DNA from: CAYLMM01 sp964384825
GTDB lineage: Bacteria; Krumholzibacteriota; Krumholzibacteriia; LZORAL124-64-63
DNA length: 5,005 bases
Assembly (NCBI GenBank): GCA_964384825.1
Contig: CAYLMM010000100.1
Span: 1 to 5,005, forward strand
Direction of reading: 5' to 3'
The translations under genes and the position numbers were made by a program. Positions 1-4,710 of this stretch are shown in pieces. Below the pieces are notes generated by a model, which did not search any database, was not told where the DNA came from, and worked only from the letters and a program-made list of their open reading frames with translations. Every line of letters begins with the position of its first letter. Within the stretch, counting starts at the first letter, position 1.

Positions 1-167
1 ATCCGCGGCGCCTGCTGGCCCGCGGGTGGACTTTGACTTTGGATGTGGACGGCAAAGCCGTTTCGACGGTCGCCGGACTGGAACCCGGCAGCCGCCTGAC
101 GACGCGGTTCCGCGACGGCGCCGCCCGGAGCGTCGTCGAGTCGATCGAGCCTGATCCCGGAGACTGA
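1..167 (+). CDS. xseA: Exodeoxyribonuclease VII large subunit, C-terminal fragment
   Basis: This is the 3' end of a gene whose start lies before the window. From base 3 the frame gives 54 residues and a TGA stop at 165-167. The visible part opens with LLARGWTLTLDVDGK and continues through GLEPGSRLTTRFRDG. This matches the conserved XseA C-terminal pattern L-x-R-G-[YW], then D-x-D-G-K, then L-x-x-G-x-x-L-x-x-x-F-x-D-G, with W where Y is commoner. XseA is the catalytic large subunit of ExoVII, a cytoplasmic nuclease that degrades single-stranded DNA from both ends into oligonucleotides. The small-subunit gene xseB begins 50 bases downstream on the same strand, the usual pairing, which supports the call despite the short fragment. 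The catalytic residues lie outside the window. Weaker evidence: identity rests on about 50 residues plus context. Confidence 0.87.
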   Translation, partial: PRRLLARGWTLTLDVDGKAVSTVAGLEPGSRLTTRFRDGAARSVVESIEPDPGD

Positions 168-206
168 CGTACCGTATCCCGGCCCGTGCCGGACCCCGAA
201 CCACGC

Positions 207-213
207 GAGGAGG
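207..213 (+). promoter_or_regulatory. Shine-Dalgarno fixing the GTG start of xseB
   Basis: GAGGAGG lies four bases before the GTG at 218-220. It is the only strong ribosome binding site in the xseA-xseB gap and supports GTG as the xseB start codon. Confidence 0.8.
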
Positions 214-217
214 AAAC

Positions 218-484
218 GTGGCCAAGAAGAAGGAAGAGATCGGATTCCGCGCGGCGGTCGAAGAGGTCGAGAAGATCCTCGGCCGTCTCGAAGCCGACGA
301 CATCGACATCGACGACCTGTCGGCCGAGGTGCGCCGGGCGGTCGAGCTGATCGGCGTCTGCCGCGGCAAGCTGGACAAGACCGAGGTCGAGGTGCGCGAG
401 TTCGTGGCCGGCCTGCGCGAGGAGCCGGCCGCCACCGACGCCGACGCCCCGCCGCCGGACGACGAAGGGCAGCTGCCGTTTTGA
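218..484 (+). CDS. xseB: Exodeoxyribonuclease VII small subunit
   Basis: This encodes an 88-residue protein, a normal XseB length, starting at GTG. Residues 9-67 carry the XseB core: F-R-A-A-V-E-E-V-E-K-I-L, then L-E-A-D-D-I-D, then R-A-V-E-L-I-G-V-C-R-G-K-L-D, ending in a charged helix. These are the two helices that associate with XseA to form the ExoVII holoenzyme in the cytoplasm. The family has no catalytic residues of its own. It follows xseA by 50 bases and probably shares its transcript. After the helices, residues 68-88 form a low-complexity Pro/Ala/Asp linker ending in DDEGQLPF. That tip resembles the acidic C-terminus of single-stranded-DNA-binding protein (D-D-D-I-P-F type), which is not a textbook XseB feature (see findings). 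The TGA stop at 482-484 overlaps the TTG start of the next gene, so translation of the two is probably coupled. Confidence 0.93.
   Translation: MAKKKEEIGFRAAVEEVEKILGRLEADDIDIDDLSAEVRRAVELIGVCRGKLDKTEVEVREFVAGLREEPAATDADAPPPDDEGQLPF
464..469 (+). promoter_or_regulatory. Shine-Dalgarno-like site inside xseB for the TTG-started ATPase gene
   Basis: GAAGGG lies 11 bases before the TTG at 481-483 and is embedded in the last codons of xseB. Spacing is slightly long and the match moderate, so ribosome re-initiation from the overlapping xseB stop probably contributes. Confidence 0.45.
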
Positions 485-1518
485 CCGAGCGATCCGACAG
501 CCTGATCCGCGTGCGCCATCTGACCAAGGATTACAAGGTCAGCCGCAAGCGCGAGGGCGTGACCGGCGGCCTGATCGACCTGGTCCGGCCCCGCAAGGGC
601 GTGCTGCGCGCGGTCGACGACATCTGCTTCGACATCGCGCCCGGCGAGATGGTGGGTTACATCGGGGCCAACGGCGCCGGCAAGTCCACGACCATCAAGA
701 TGCTCACCGGCATTCTCACTCCCACATCGGGCGAGGTCAGCGTCGGCGGCCTGGTGCCGCATCGCGACCGCGTGCATTACACCCGGCACATCGGCACCGT
801 CTTCGGCCAGCGCACCCAGCTGTGGTGGGATCTGGCGGTGGTCGAGTCGCTGAAGCTGCTCAAGAAGATCTACGAGGTCGACGACCAGGCCTACCAGCGG
901 CGTTTGGCGATGTTCGACGACATGCTGGGCATCGGCGAATTCCTGCACCAGCCGGTGCGCAAGCTGTCGCTCGGCCAGCGGATGCGCTGCGATCTGGCGG
1001 CGGCCCTGCTGCACGGTCCGCGGCTGCTTTTTCTCGACGAGCCCACCATCGGCCTGGACGTGGTGGCCAAGCAGAACGTGCGCGATTTTCTGACCGAGGC
1101 CCGCGACAAGCTGGGCACCACCGTGCTGCTGACCACCCACGACCTGGGCGACATCCAGCAGCTTTGCCGGCGGATCATCATCATCGACCGCGGGGTGGTG
1201 GTCTTCGACGGCGAACAGGATGATCTGCGCGCGCGCGTCGGCGACCGGGTGCGGCTGCGGGTGCGGCTGCGCGAACCGGTCGCAAGCACCGAGATTGCCG
1301 CCGAGCTTTCGGCCCTGCCCGCGGTCTGGACCGAGGCCGATGGGCTCGAACACGTGGCCGAATACAGCCGGCGCGACATCGGGTCGGCCGAGGTGATCGA
1401 GGCCCTGGTGGCGGCCCGCAAGGTGGCCGACCTGAAGCTCGAGGAGCCGTCGATCGAGGACATCGTGCGCAAGATCTACCGCGACTCCGGACGGGAGAGC
1501 CTGGGCTATGGCGACTGA
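481..1518 (+). CDS. ABC-2 type exporter ATP-binding subunit (COG4586-like)
   Basis: This 345-residue cytoplasmic ATPase powers the exporter formed with the next two membrane proteins. All nucleotide-binding motifs are present: Walker A GANGAGKST (62-70, Lys68), Q-loop in FGQRTQLWWDL (108-118, Gln110 likely), signature LSLGQ (162-166), Walker B LLFLDE (182-187) with Glu187, D-loop around IGLD (190-193), and switch histidine His220. The FGQRTQLWWDL segment and LSLGQRMRCDLA are, from memory, typical of the COG4586 class that pairs with COG4587 and COG3694 permeases, annotated by some resources as viologen exporters. Residues 230-345 form a C-terminal extension of unknown role. TTG is chosen because the first beta strand (LIRVRHLTKDYKV, 8-20) needs it. 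The in-frame GTG at codon 11 would cut that strand and has no good ribosome site. Its end overlaps permease 1 by 11 bases. The cargo cannot be predicted: drug, lipid and other substrates all remain possible. Confidence 0.93.
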   Translation: MTERSDSLIRVRHLTKDYKVSRKREGVTGGLIDLVRPRKGVLRAVDDICFDIAPGEMVGYIGANGAGKSTTIKMLTGILTPTSGEVSVGGLVPHRDRVHYTRHIGTVFGQRTQLWWDLAVVESLKLLKKIYEVDDQAYQRRLAMFDDMLGIGEFLHQPVRKLSLGQRMRCDLAAALLHGPRLLFLDEPTIGLDVVAKQNVRDFLTEARDKLGTTVLLTTHDLGDIQQLCRRIIIIDRGVVVFDGEQDDLRARVGDRVRLRVRLREPVASTEIAAELSALPAVWTEADGLEHVAEYSRRDIGSAEVIEALVAARKVADLKLEEPSIEDIVRKIYRDSGRESLGYGD

Positions 1519-2410
1519 ACGCGCAGCCGCCCTCGCCGCCGCCGCTCCCGGCCCGCTTTCCGCCACGCTGCGCCGATGGCGCCGTGGCCGCGGCGCCACC
1601 GCCGGCCTTTACGCCACCTTCGCGCGCCTGGCTTTCCTGAAGTTTTTGGCCTACCGCCTGCGCTACTACACCGGCGTGCTGTCCTACACCATCTTCATCG
1701 CGGGCAACCATTTCCTGTTCACCGCCCTTTTCGACAGCCGTCCCGAGGGCGTCGAGGCGGCGCGCATCGGCGGGCTGACCCTGCAGCAGATGCTGACCTA
1801 CGTCGCGCTGAGCTGGATCGGCCGCAGCTTCTACTTCAACGGCATCGACCGCGCCCTCTCGCATCAGATCGTCCAGGGCGACATCGCCGTCCAGCTGATC
1901 AAGCCCTTCCACGTGCAGACGATGATGCTGTCCGAGGCGGCGGGCGAGGCCCTGTTCCGCTTTCTGATGTTCACCCTGCCGATCACCCTGGTCGCGATGC
2001 CGCTGTTCCACATCGCCGGCCCGCCCCGGCCCGAGCTCTACGGCTGGACCCTGCTGAGCTTCTTCCTGGCCCTGCTGGTCAACAGCCAGATCAACTTCCT
2101 GGTCGGTTGCCTGGCCTTCTATCTGCACAACATCCACGGCGTGATCCGCGCGAAGATGATCGTGATGGAGTTCCTCACAGGCGTGATGATCCCCTTCTCG
2201 TTCTTCCCGGCCTGGTTCGAGCAGGCCGTGCGGTGGCTGCCCTTCCAGGCGATCAGCTACATCCCGGTGACGATCTACCTGGGCCTGCGTCCGGGGCCGG
2301 CCCTGTACGAGGCGCTGCTGCTGCAGGCCGCGTGGGCCGTGGGATTGTTCGTCGCCGGCCGCTTCGTGTGGGCCAAATCGGTGCGGCACGTCACGCTGCA
2401 AGGGGGGTGA
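1508..2410 (+). CDS. ABC-2 family exporter permease 1
   Basis: This encodes a 300-residue integral inner-membrane protein, one half of the translocation channel. Hydrophobic stretches suggest about six membrane segments near residues 54-75, 94-112, 147-170, 178-205, 214-235 and 264-286. The pattern fits ABC-2 permeases of the COG4587/COG3694 pair (Pfam ABC2_membrane_6-like). Residues 121-137 hold a cytoplasmic-looking loop with Gly124, Lys132-Pro133 and His135, matched at the same spacing in the partner permease. Residues 1-40 are an Ala/Arg-rich extension before the first conserved part. The ATG overlaps the ATPase gene by 11 bases, with GGGAG at 1493-1497 ten bases upstream. Order ATPase-permease-permease is standard, and two different permeases imply a heterodimeric channel. 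Substrate unknown. Which of the two COGs it belongs to is inferred from gene order. Confidence 0.88.
   Translation: MATERAAALAAAAPGPLSATLRRWRRGRGATAGLYATFARLAFLKFLAYRLRYYTGVLSYTIFIAGNHFLFTALFDSRPEGVEAARIGGLTLQQMLTYVALSWIGRSFYFNGIDRALSHQIVQGDIAVQLIKPFHVQTMMLSEAAGEALFRFLMFTLPITLVAMPLFHIAGPPRPELYGWTLLSFFLALLVNSQINFLVGCLAFYLHNIHGVIRAKMIVMEFLTGVMIPFSFFPAWFEQAVRWLPFQAISYIPVTIYLGLRPGPALYEALLLQAAWAVGLFVAGRFVWAKSVRHVTLQGG
2402..2407 (+). promoter_or_regulatory. G-run ribosome binding site at the permease 1 / permease 2 junction
   Basis: A run of six G (with A at 2401) ends directly at the permease 1 stop codon, 6 bases before the ATG at 2414. It encodes the final Gly-Gly of permease 1 and probably serves as Shine-Dalgarno for permease 2. 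Confidence 0.6.
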
Positions 2411-2413
2411 CCG

Positions 2414-3310
2414 ATGGCCAAGACGAATACGCACGCCGCCTTCGCTTCGGCCGAGATCGTCGCCGACCCGACGCGTCTGCCCCGCCGTCCCGGAGGCCTC
2501 GCCCGGCGCCTGCGCGAGCCCCTGCGCCAGGCCGGCATCTTCGCCGCCTACTTCGCGCAGTTCCTGAAGTCGCGGCTGGCCTACCGGGTCGACTTCGCCA
2601 TCGACCTTACCGCCAACCTTTTTTCCATGGGCGTGCAGCTGGCTATCCTGTCGGTGCTCTTCGGGAAGGTCGACGCCCTGCGCGGCTGGAGCTACGAGCA
2701 GGTGCTGTTCATCTACGGCTTCAGCATGCTGCCGCTGGGCCTGTTCAACCTGGTCAGCGTGAACCTCTACCGCTTCGGCGAACGCTTCATCATCGAGGGC
2801 AACTTCGACCGCGTGCTGCTGCGCCCGGTCCACCCGCTGGCCCAGGTGATGTTCGAGTCGTTCAACCTCGGCGGCCTGAACGAGATCCTGCTCGGCTCGC
2901 TGGTGATGGGATACGCCGGGTCGCATCTGGGCCTGACGATCGGCGTGGTCGACATCCTGCTGCTGATCCTGCTCGCAGGCACCGCCTCGCTGGTCTTCAG
3001 CGGCGTGTTCCTGGGCCTGACCGCGGTGTCGTTCTGGTTCGAGGACAGGATGGGCCTCGCGCCGCCGGTCTACAACGTGATAAGGTTCAGCCGTTATCCG
3101 GTGACCATCTTCAATCCGCTGGTGCGGATGTTGCTGACCTTCGTGCTGCCCTTCGCGTGGGTGGCCTTCTATCCGGCGACGTGGTTCATCGGTGGCGGGG
3201 AGTTCCGCGGTTTCGCGCTGGCGACGCCGCTGGTGGGAACCGCCGTTTTCGCCCTGGGGTACACGGTCTGGCGGCTGGGGGCGCGCCGCTACGCCAGCAC
3301 CGGCAGCTGA
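2414..3310 (+). CDS. ABC-2 family exporter permease 2 (COG3694-like)
   Basis: This 298-residue polytopic inner-membrane protein is the second half of the exporter channel. Likely membrane segments lie near residues 61-84, 95-117, 150-170, 174-205, 234-255 and 267-287. The loop IIEGNFDRVLLRPVHPL (126-142) resembles the G-x-F-D-R-x-L-L-R-P-x-x-P-L motif I associate with COG3694-class permeases, and parallels residues 121-137 of permease 1. Another conserved-looking stretch is NVIRFSRYPVTIF (221-233), before the fifth segment. Residues 1-40 are an Arg/Pro-rich, probably cytoplasmic extension, so the protein is somewhat longer than the roughly 260-270 residues I recall as usual. The ATG is 3 bases after the permease 1 stop, with a G-rich ribosome site overlapping that gene's end, indicating tight co-translation. 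Cargo is not deducible from the sequence. Confidence 0.9.
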   Translation: MAKTNTHAAFASAEIVADPTRLPRRPGGLARRLREPLRQAGIFAAYFAQFLKSRLAYRVDFAIDLTANLFSMGVQLAILSVLFGKVDALRGWSYEQVLFIYGFSMLPLGLFNLVSVNLYRFGERFIIEGNFDRVLLRPVHPLAQVMFESFNLGGLNEILLGSLVMGYAGSHLGLTIGVVDILLLILLAGTASLVFSGVFLGLTAVSFWFEDRMGLAPPVYNVIRFSRYPVTIFNPLVRMLLTFVLPFAWVAFYPATWFIGGGEFRGFALATPLVGTAVFALGYTVWRLGARRYASTGS

Positions 3311-3346
3311 TCCGCGCCCGTCGCGTTTTCGCCCTACGAATCCAAC

Positions 3347-3351
3347 GGAGG
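3347..3351 (+). promoter_or_regulatory. Shine-Dalgarno fixing the start of the secreted-protein gene
   Basis: GGAGG sits eight bases before the ATG at 3360-3362. The next ATG at 3366 would be 14 bases away. The frame is open further upstream, but only this start places a signal peptide at the N-terminus. Confidence 0.8.
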
Positions 3352-3359
3352 TTCTGTCG

Positions 3360-4064
3360 ATGACTATGCGCAGGCCCGGAATCCTGATCCTGATGGCGGC
3401 GGCGGCCGCGTTGATCGCCGCGGCTCCAGTGAGCGCGTCCGAGTGGGCCGGCCACAACGGCGTGGTCCGCCTGTCGTTCTCCGACGGCGACACCCTGGCG
3501 CCGGTGCTCGAGCAGCACGCCGACACCCCGGTCGGGGTGATCCTCGACCTCTACGCGGTGATGACCGACGTCGATCCGGTGGTCTGGAACGAGACCGCGG
3601 TCGAGGCCCTGGGCGCCTTCGAGCTGAAGCTGATCGTCGAGGGAGCCCAGCCGGAGTTCCTGAGCACCGACTTCCCGCTGGAATGCTACAACATGGGCCG
3701 CGAGCCGGGCAGCTGCGTGGTCGGGGTCTTCCCCGAGATCCGCCTGTACGACGGCGGCCCCGCTGTGCTGGTGCACTGGCGCCTGCGCTTCCCCGATGAT
3801 CCGAAGGACGTCGTGTTCCGCCTCGACCCCGAGGGCCTGGTCGGCGCCCGCGGCACCGACGGCTTCACCGAGGACGCCACCTACGCCCTGTGGGCCGGCA
3901 GCCGCGAAGCCAAGCACGCCGGCTTGATCTTCAGCGCCGGCTACGCGCCCGCCTACCTGAACTTCACGGGCGAACCTGATCTTTCGGTCGTCAGGGGAGA
4001 GGGCGACTGGCGGGAGATCGGCGTGGTCACCGAGGCGGCCGCGGCCGAAGCCGCCGCCGAGTGA
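3360..4064 (+). CDS. Secreted protein of unknown function
   Basis: This encodes 234 residues that I do not recognise. The N-terminus is a clear Sec signal peptide: Arg4-Arg5, a hydrophobic Ile/Leu/Ala core (7-22), then P-V-S-A with cleavage most likely after Ala26. There is no lipobox cysteine, so it is probably periplasmic or extracellular rather than a lipoprotein. The mature part of about 208 residues alternates short hydrophobic and polar stretches (VGVILDLYAVMTD, 58-70; FELKLIVEG, 87-95; AVLVHWRLRF, 135-144), suggesting a beta-rich, possibly beta-sandwich fold. The only cysteines, Cys109 and Cys119, could form a disulfide. The C-terminus is an Ala/Glu-rich tail (226-234). No enzyme motif is visible. 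It lies 49 bases after permease 2 on the same strand, so it may be co-transcribed with the exporter, but nothing proves a functional link. An upstream in-frame start was rejected because it would bury the signal peptide. Confidence 0.8.
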   Translation: MTMRRPGILILMAAAAALIAAAPVSASEWAGHNGVVRLSFSDGDTLAPVLEQHADTPVGVILDLYAVMTDVDPVVWNETAVEALGAFELKLIVEGAQPEFLSTDFPLECYNMGREPGSCVVGVFPEIRLYDGGPAVLVHWRLRFPDDPKDVVFRLDPEGLVGARGTDGFTEDATYALWAGSREAKHAGLIFSAGYAPAYLNFTGEPDLSVVRGEGDWREIGVVTEAAAAEAAAE

Positions 4065-4070
4065 TTCATC

Positions 4071-4099
4071 GGGGCGGGTCGCCACTCGCGGCCCGCCCC
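4071..4099. terminator. Bidirectional GC-rich hairpin between convergent genes
   Basis: GGGGCGGG (4071-4078) pairs perfectly with CCCGCCCC (4092-4099). The stem extends inward through TCGC/GCGG (one U-G pair) to 12 bp around the 5-base loop CACTC (4083-4087). It lies 6 bases after the stop of the secreted-protein gene and 8 bases beyond the stop of the epimerase gene on the other strand, the expected place for a shared terminator. There is no clear T-tract on either side, so it may slow polymerase or protect mRNA ends rather than act as a classic intrinsic terminator. Confidence 0.65.
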
Positions 4100-4107
4100 G
4101 TTCCCGA

Positions 4108-4569
4108 CTACTCCATGCAGGAGCAGATCTCGATCAGCACCGAGCCGGTGCTCTTGGGATGCAGGAACGCCACCTGCTTGCCGTGCGCCCCGGCGACCGG
4201 CTCCTCGTTCAGCAGCCTCATCCCCGCCTCGCGGCAGTTCTGCAGGGCCTGGCCGATGTCGTCGGCGTAGAAGGCCACGTGATGCAGCCCGGGACCCTTC
4301 TTGGCGATGAACCGGCCGATGTTGCTGTCTTCCTCCAGGGGCTGCAGCAGCTCGACGTGGCCGATCTCCGAGCCCTTGTTCAGGCGCAGGAACGCGACCT
4401 TGATCTTCTCGCGCGGCACTTCCTCCACGCCCTCGAGCGTCAGGCCCATCAGCCCGCCGTAAAGCGCGATCGCCTCGTCGAGGTCGGGAACCGCGATGCC
4501 GATATGGTCGAGGTGCCCGGCCATTCCGGGCGGCGTGGGAACATTCTGCAGGGGGTTGCCGTTATCCAT
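4108..4569 (-). CDS. mce: Methylmalonyl-CoA epimerase
   Basis: This 153-residue cytoplasmic enzyme of the VOC (glyoxalase/bleomycin-resistance) fold interconverts (2R)- and (2S)-methylmalonyl-CoA, linking propionyl-CoA carboxylase with the B12-dependent mutase. Two beta-alpha-beta-beta-beta modules are visible. Signature segments are LDHIGIAVPDLDEAIALY (20-37), GHVELLQPL (70-78), GLHHVAFYADDI (94-105) and KQVAFLHPKSTGSVLIEI (131-148). By comparison with the Propionibacterium enzyme, likely divalent-metal ligands are His22, Glu73, His97 and Glu147; the Glu73 site is Gln in that enzyme. Glu147 and a glutamate near 49-50 are candidate acid/base residues. The start ATG has GAGGAG five bases upstream. 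It adds about 17 residues before the usual family start, and Met16 is a weaker alternative. No mutase or carboxylase gene is nearby. It converges on the secreted-protein gene and diverges from the aminopeptidase. Other VOC enzymes are less likely given the GLHH and HPKS-G-LIE pattern. Confidence 0.93.
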   Translation of the reverse strand: MDNGNPLQNVPTPPGMAGHLDHIGIAVPDLDEAIALYGGLMGLTLEGVEEVPREKIKVAFLRLNKGSEIGHVELLQPLEEDSNIGRFIAKKGPGLHHVAFYADDIGQALQNCREAGMRLLNEEPVAGAHGKQVAFLHPKSTGSVLIEICSCME

Positions 4570-4574
4570 GACGT

Positions 4575-4580
4575 CTCCTC
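4575..4580 (-). promoter_or_regulatory. Shine-Dalgarno of the epimerase gene
   Basis: Read on the minus strand this is GAGGAG, five bases before the ATG at 4569-4567. It supports that start over the internal Met16 codon at 4524-4522, which lacks a comparable well-spaced site. Confidence 0.75.
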
Positions 4581-4613
4581 GTAATGGTCGGTAACGTTGT
4601 TGACGTTCCCCCC

Positions 4614-4619
4614 AAGATA
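4614..4619 (-). promoter_or_regulatory. Possible -10 element for the epimerase gene
   Basis: On the minus strand TATCTT lies about 44 bases before the epimerase ATG. A TTGCCC stretch 15 bases further upstream could act as a poor -35. Each hexamer matches only four of six consensus bases and the spacing is short, so this is tentative. Confidence 0.22.
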
Positions 4620-4628
4620 GAAGCCGGA

Positions 4629-4668
4629 CGCGCCGGGCAAAAGCTCTTTTGCTCGAGGCCCGGGCGCG
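4629..4668. repeat. Compound inverted repeat in the divergent intergenic region
   Basis: Two nested inverted repeats share this site. The inner one is GCAAAAG (4637-4643) with CTTTTGC (4646-4652). The outer one is CGCGCCGGGC (4629-4638) with GCCCGGGCGCG (4658-4668), 10 pairs with a single bulged G at 4662. They share bases 4637-4638, so the two forms partly compete. The site lies about 60 bases before the epimerase start and about 40 before the aminopeptidase start. It could be a protein-binding operator or an RNA structure in a leader transcript. Which one is not decidable here. Confidence 0.6.
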
Positions 4669-4686
4669 TTATCGTAGGCGTTATCG
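4666..4686 (+). repeat. Tandem 9-base direct repeat upstream of the aminopeptidase gene
   Basis: GCGTTATCG occurs at 4666-4674 and again at 4678-4686, 12 bases apart start to start. It includes TATCGT and TATCGA, weak -10-like hexamers on the plus strand. The copies lie 25-45 bases before the ATG at 4711, consistent with promoter or operator function, but no convincing -35 is seen. Confidence 0.55.
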
Positions 4687-4699
4687 ATACCCCGTCTCC

Positions 4700-4706
4700 A
4701 AGGAGG
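4700..4706 (+). promoter_or_regulatory. Strong Shine-Dalgarno of the aminopeptidase gene
   Basis: AAGGAGG matches the anti-Shine-Dalgarno core fully and stands four bases before the ATG at 4711-4713, fixing this start. Confidence 0.8.
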
Positions 4707-4710
4707 ACCC

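Noticed and set aside
179..192. A CCGGC/GCCGG hairpin between xseA and xseB
   Set aside because: A 5-bp stem is too short to separate from background in GC-rich DNA and has no T-run after it.
891..1472. A 193-codon minus-strand frame inside the ATPase gene
   Set aside because: It is a Ser/Arg-rich translation antisense to conserved ABC motifs, with no ribosome site or family resemblance.
3313..3329. A possible terminator CGCG-loop-CGCG followed by TTTT between permease 2 and the secreted-protein gene
   Set aside because: The stem is only 4 bp, which is within chance for this base composition. Kept only as a note because it bears on whether the secreted protein shares the exporter transcript.
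3192..3359. An upstream in-frame extension of the secreted-protein gene
   Set aside because: It would overlap permease 2 by over 100 bases, place the signal peptide 56 residues inside the protein, and ignore the well-spaced GGAGG at 3347-3351.
1576..3363. A 595-codon plus-strand frame spanning both permease genes
   Set aside because: It is Arg/Pro/Ala-rich, has no recognisable domain and overlaps two well-supported membrane proteins in another frame.
1181..3526. A 781-codon open frame on the minus strand
   Set aside because: It lies antisense to the ATPase C-terminus and both permeases, which have clear family motifs. Its protein is Gln/His/Arg/Asp/Glu-rich without hydrophobic core patterns, as expected for an antisense shadow in high-GC DNA.
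3186..4085. A 299-codon minus-strand frame over the secreted-protein gene
   Set aside because: It has low-complexity Gly/Ala/His/Gln composition and runs opposite a gene with a clear signal peptide and Shine-Dalgarno. It also runs through the hairpin at 4071-4099.
4159..4584. A 141-codon plus-strand frame opposite the epimerase gene
   Set aside because: The minus-strand frame gives a full methylmalonyl-CoA epimerase with metal ligands; this one is its antisense shadow.
4600..4605. TTGACG as a plus-strand -35 box for the aminopeptidase gene
   Set aside because: No -10-like hexamer occurs at 16-18 bases downstream; the nearest A/T-rich stretch (GATAGA) is only about 11 bases away.
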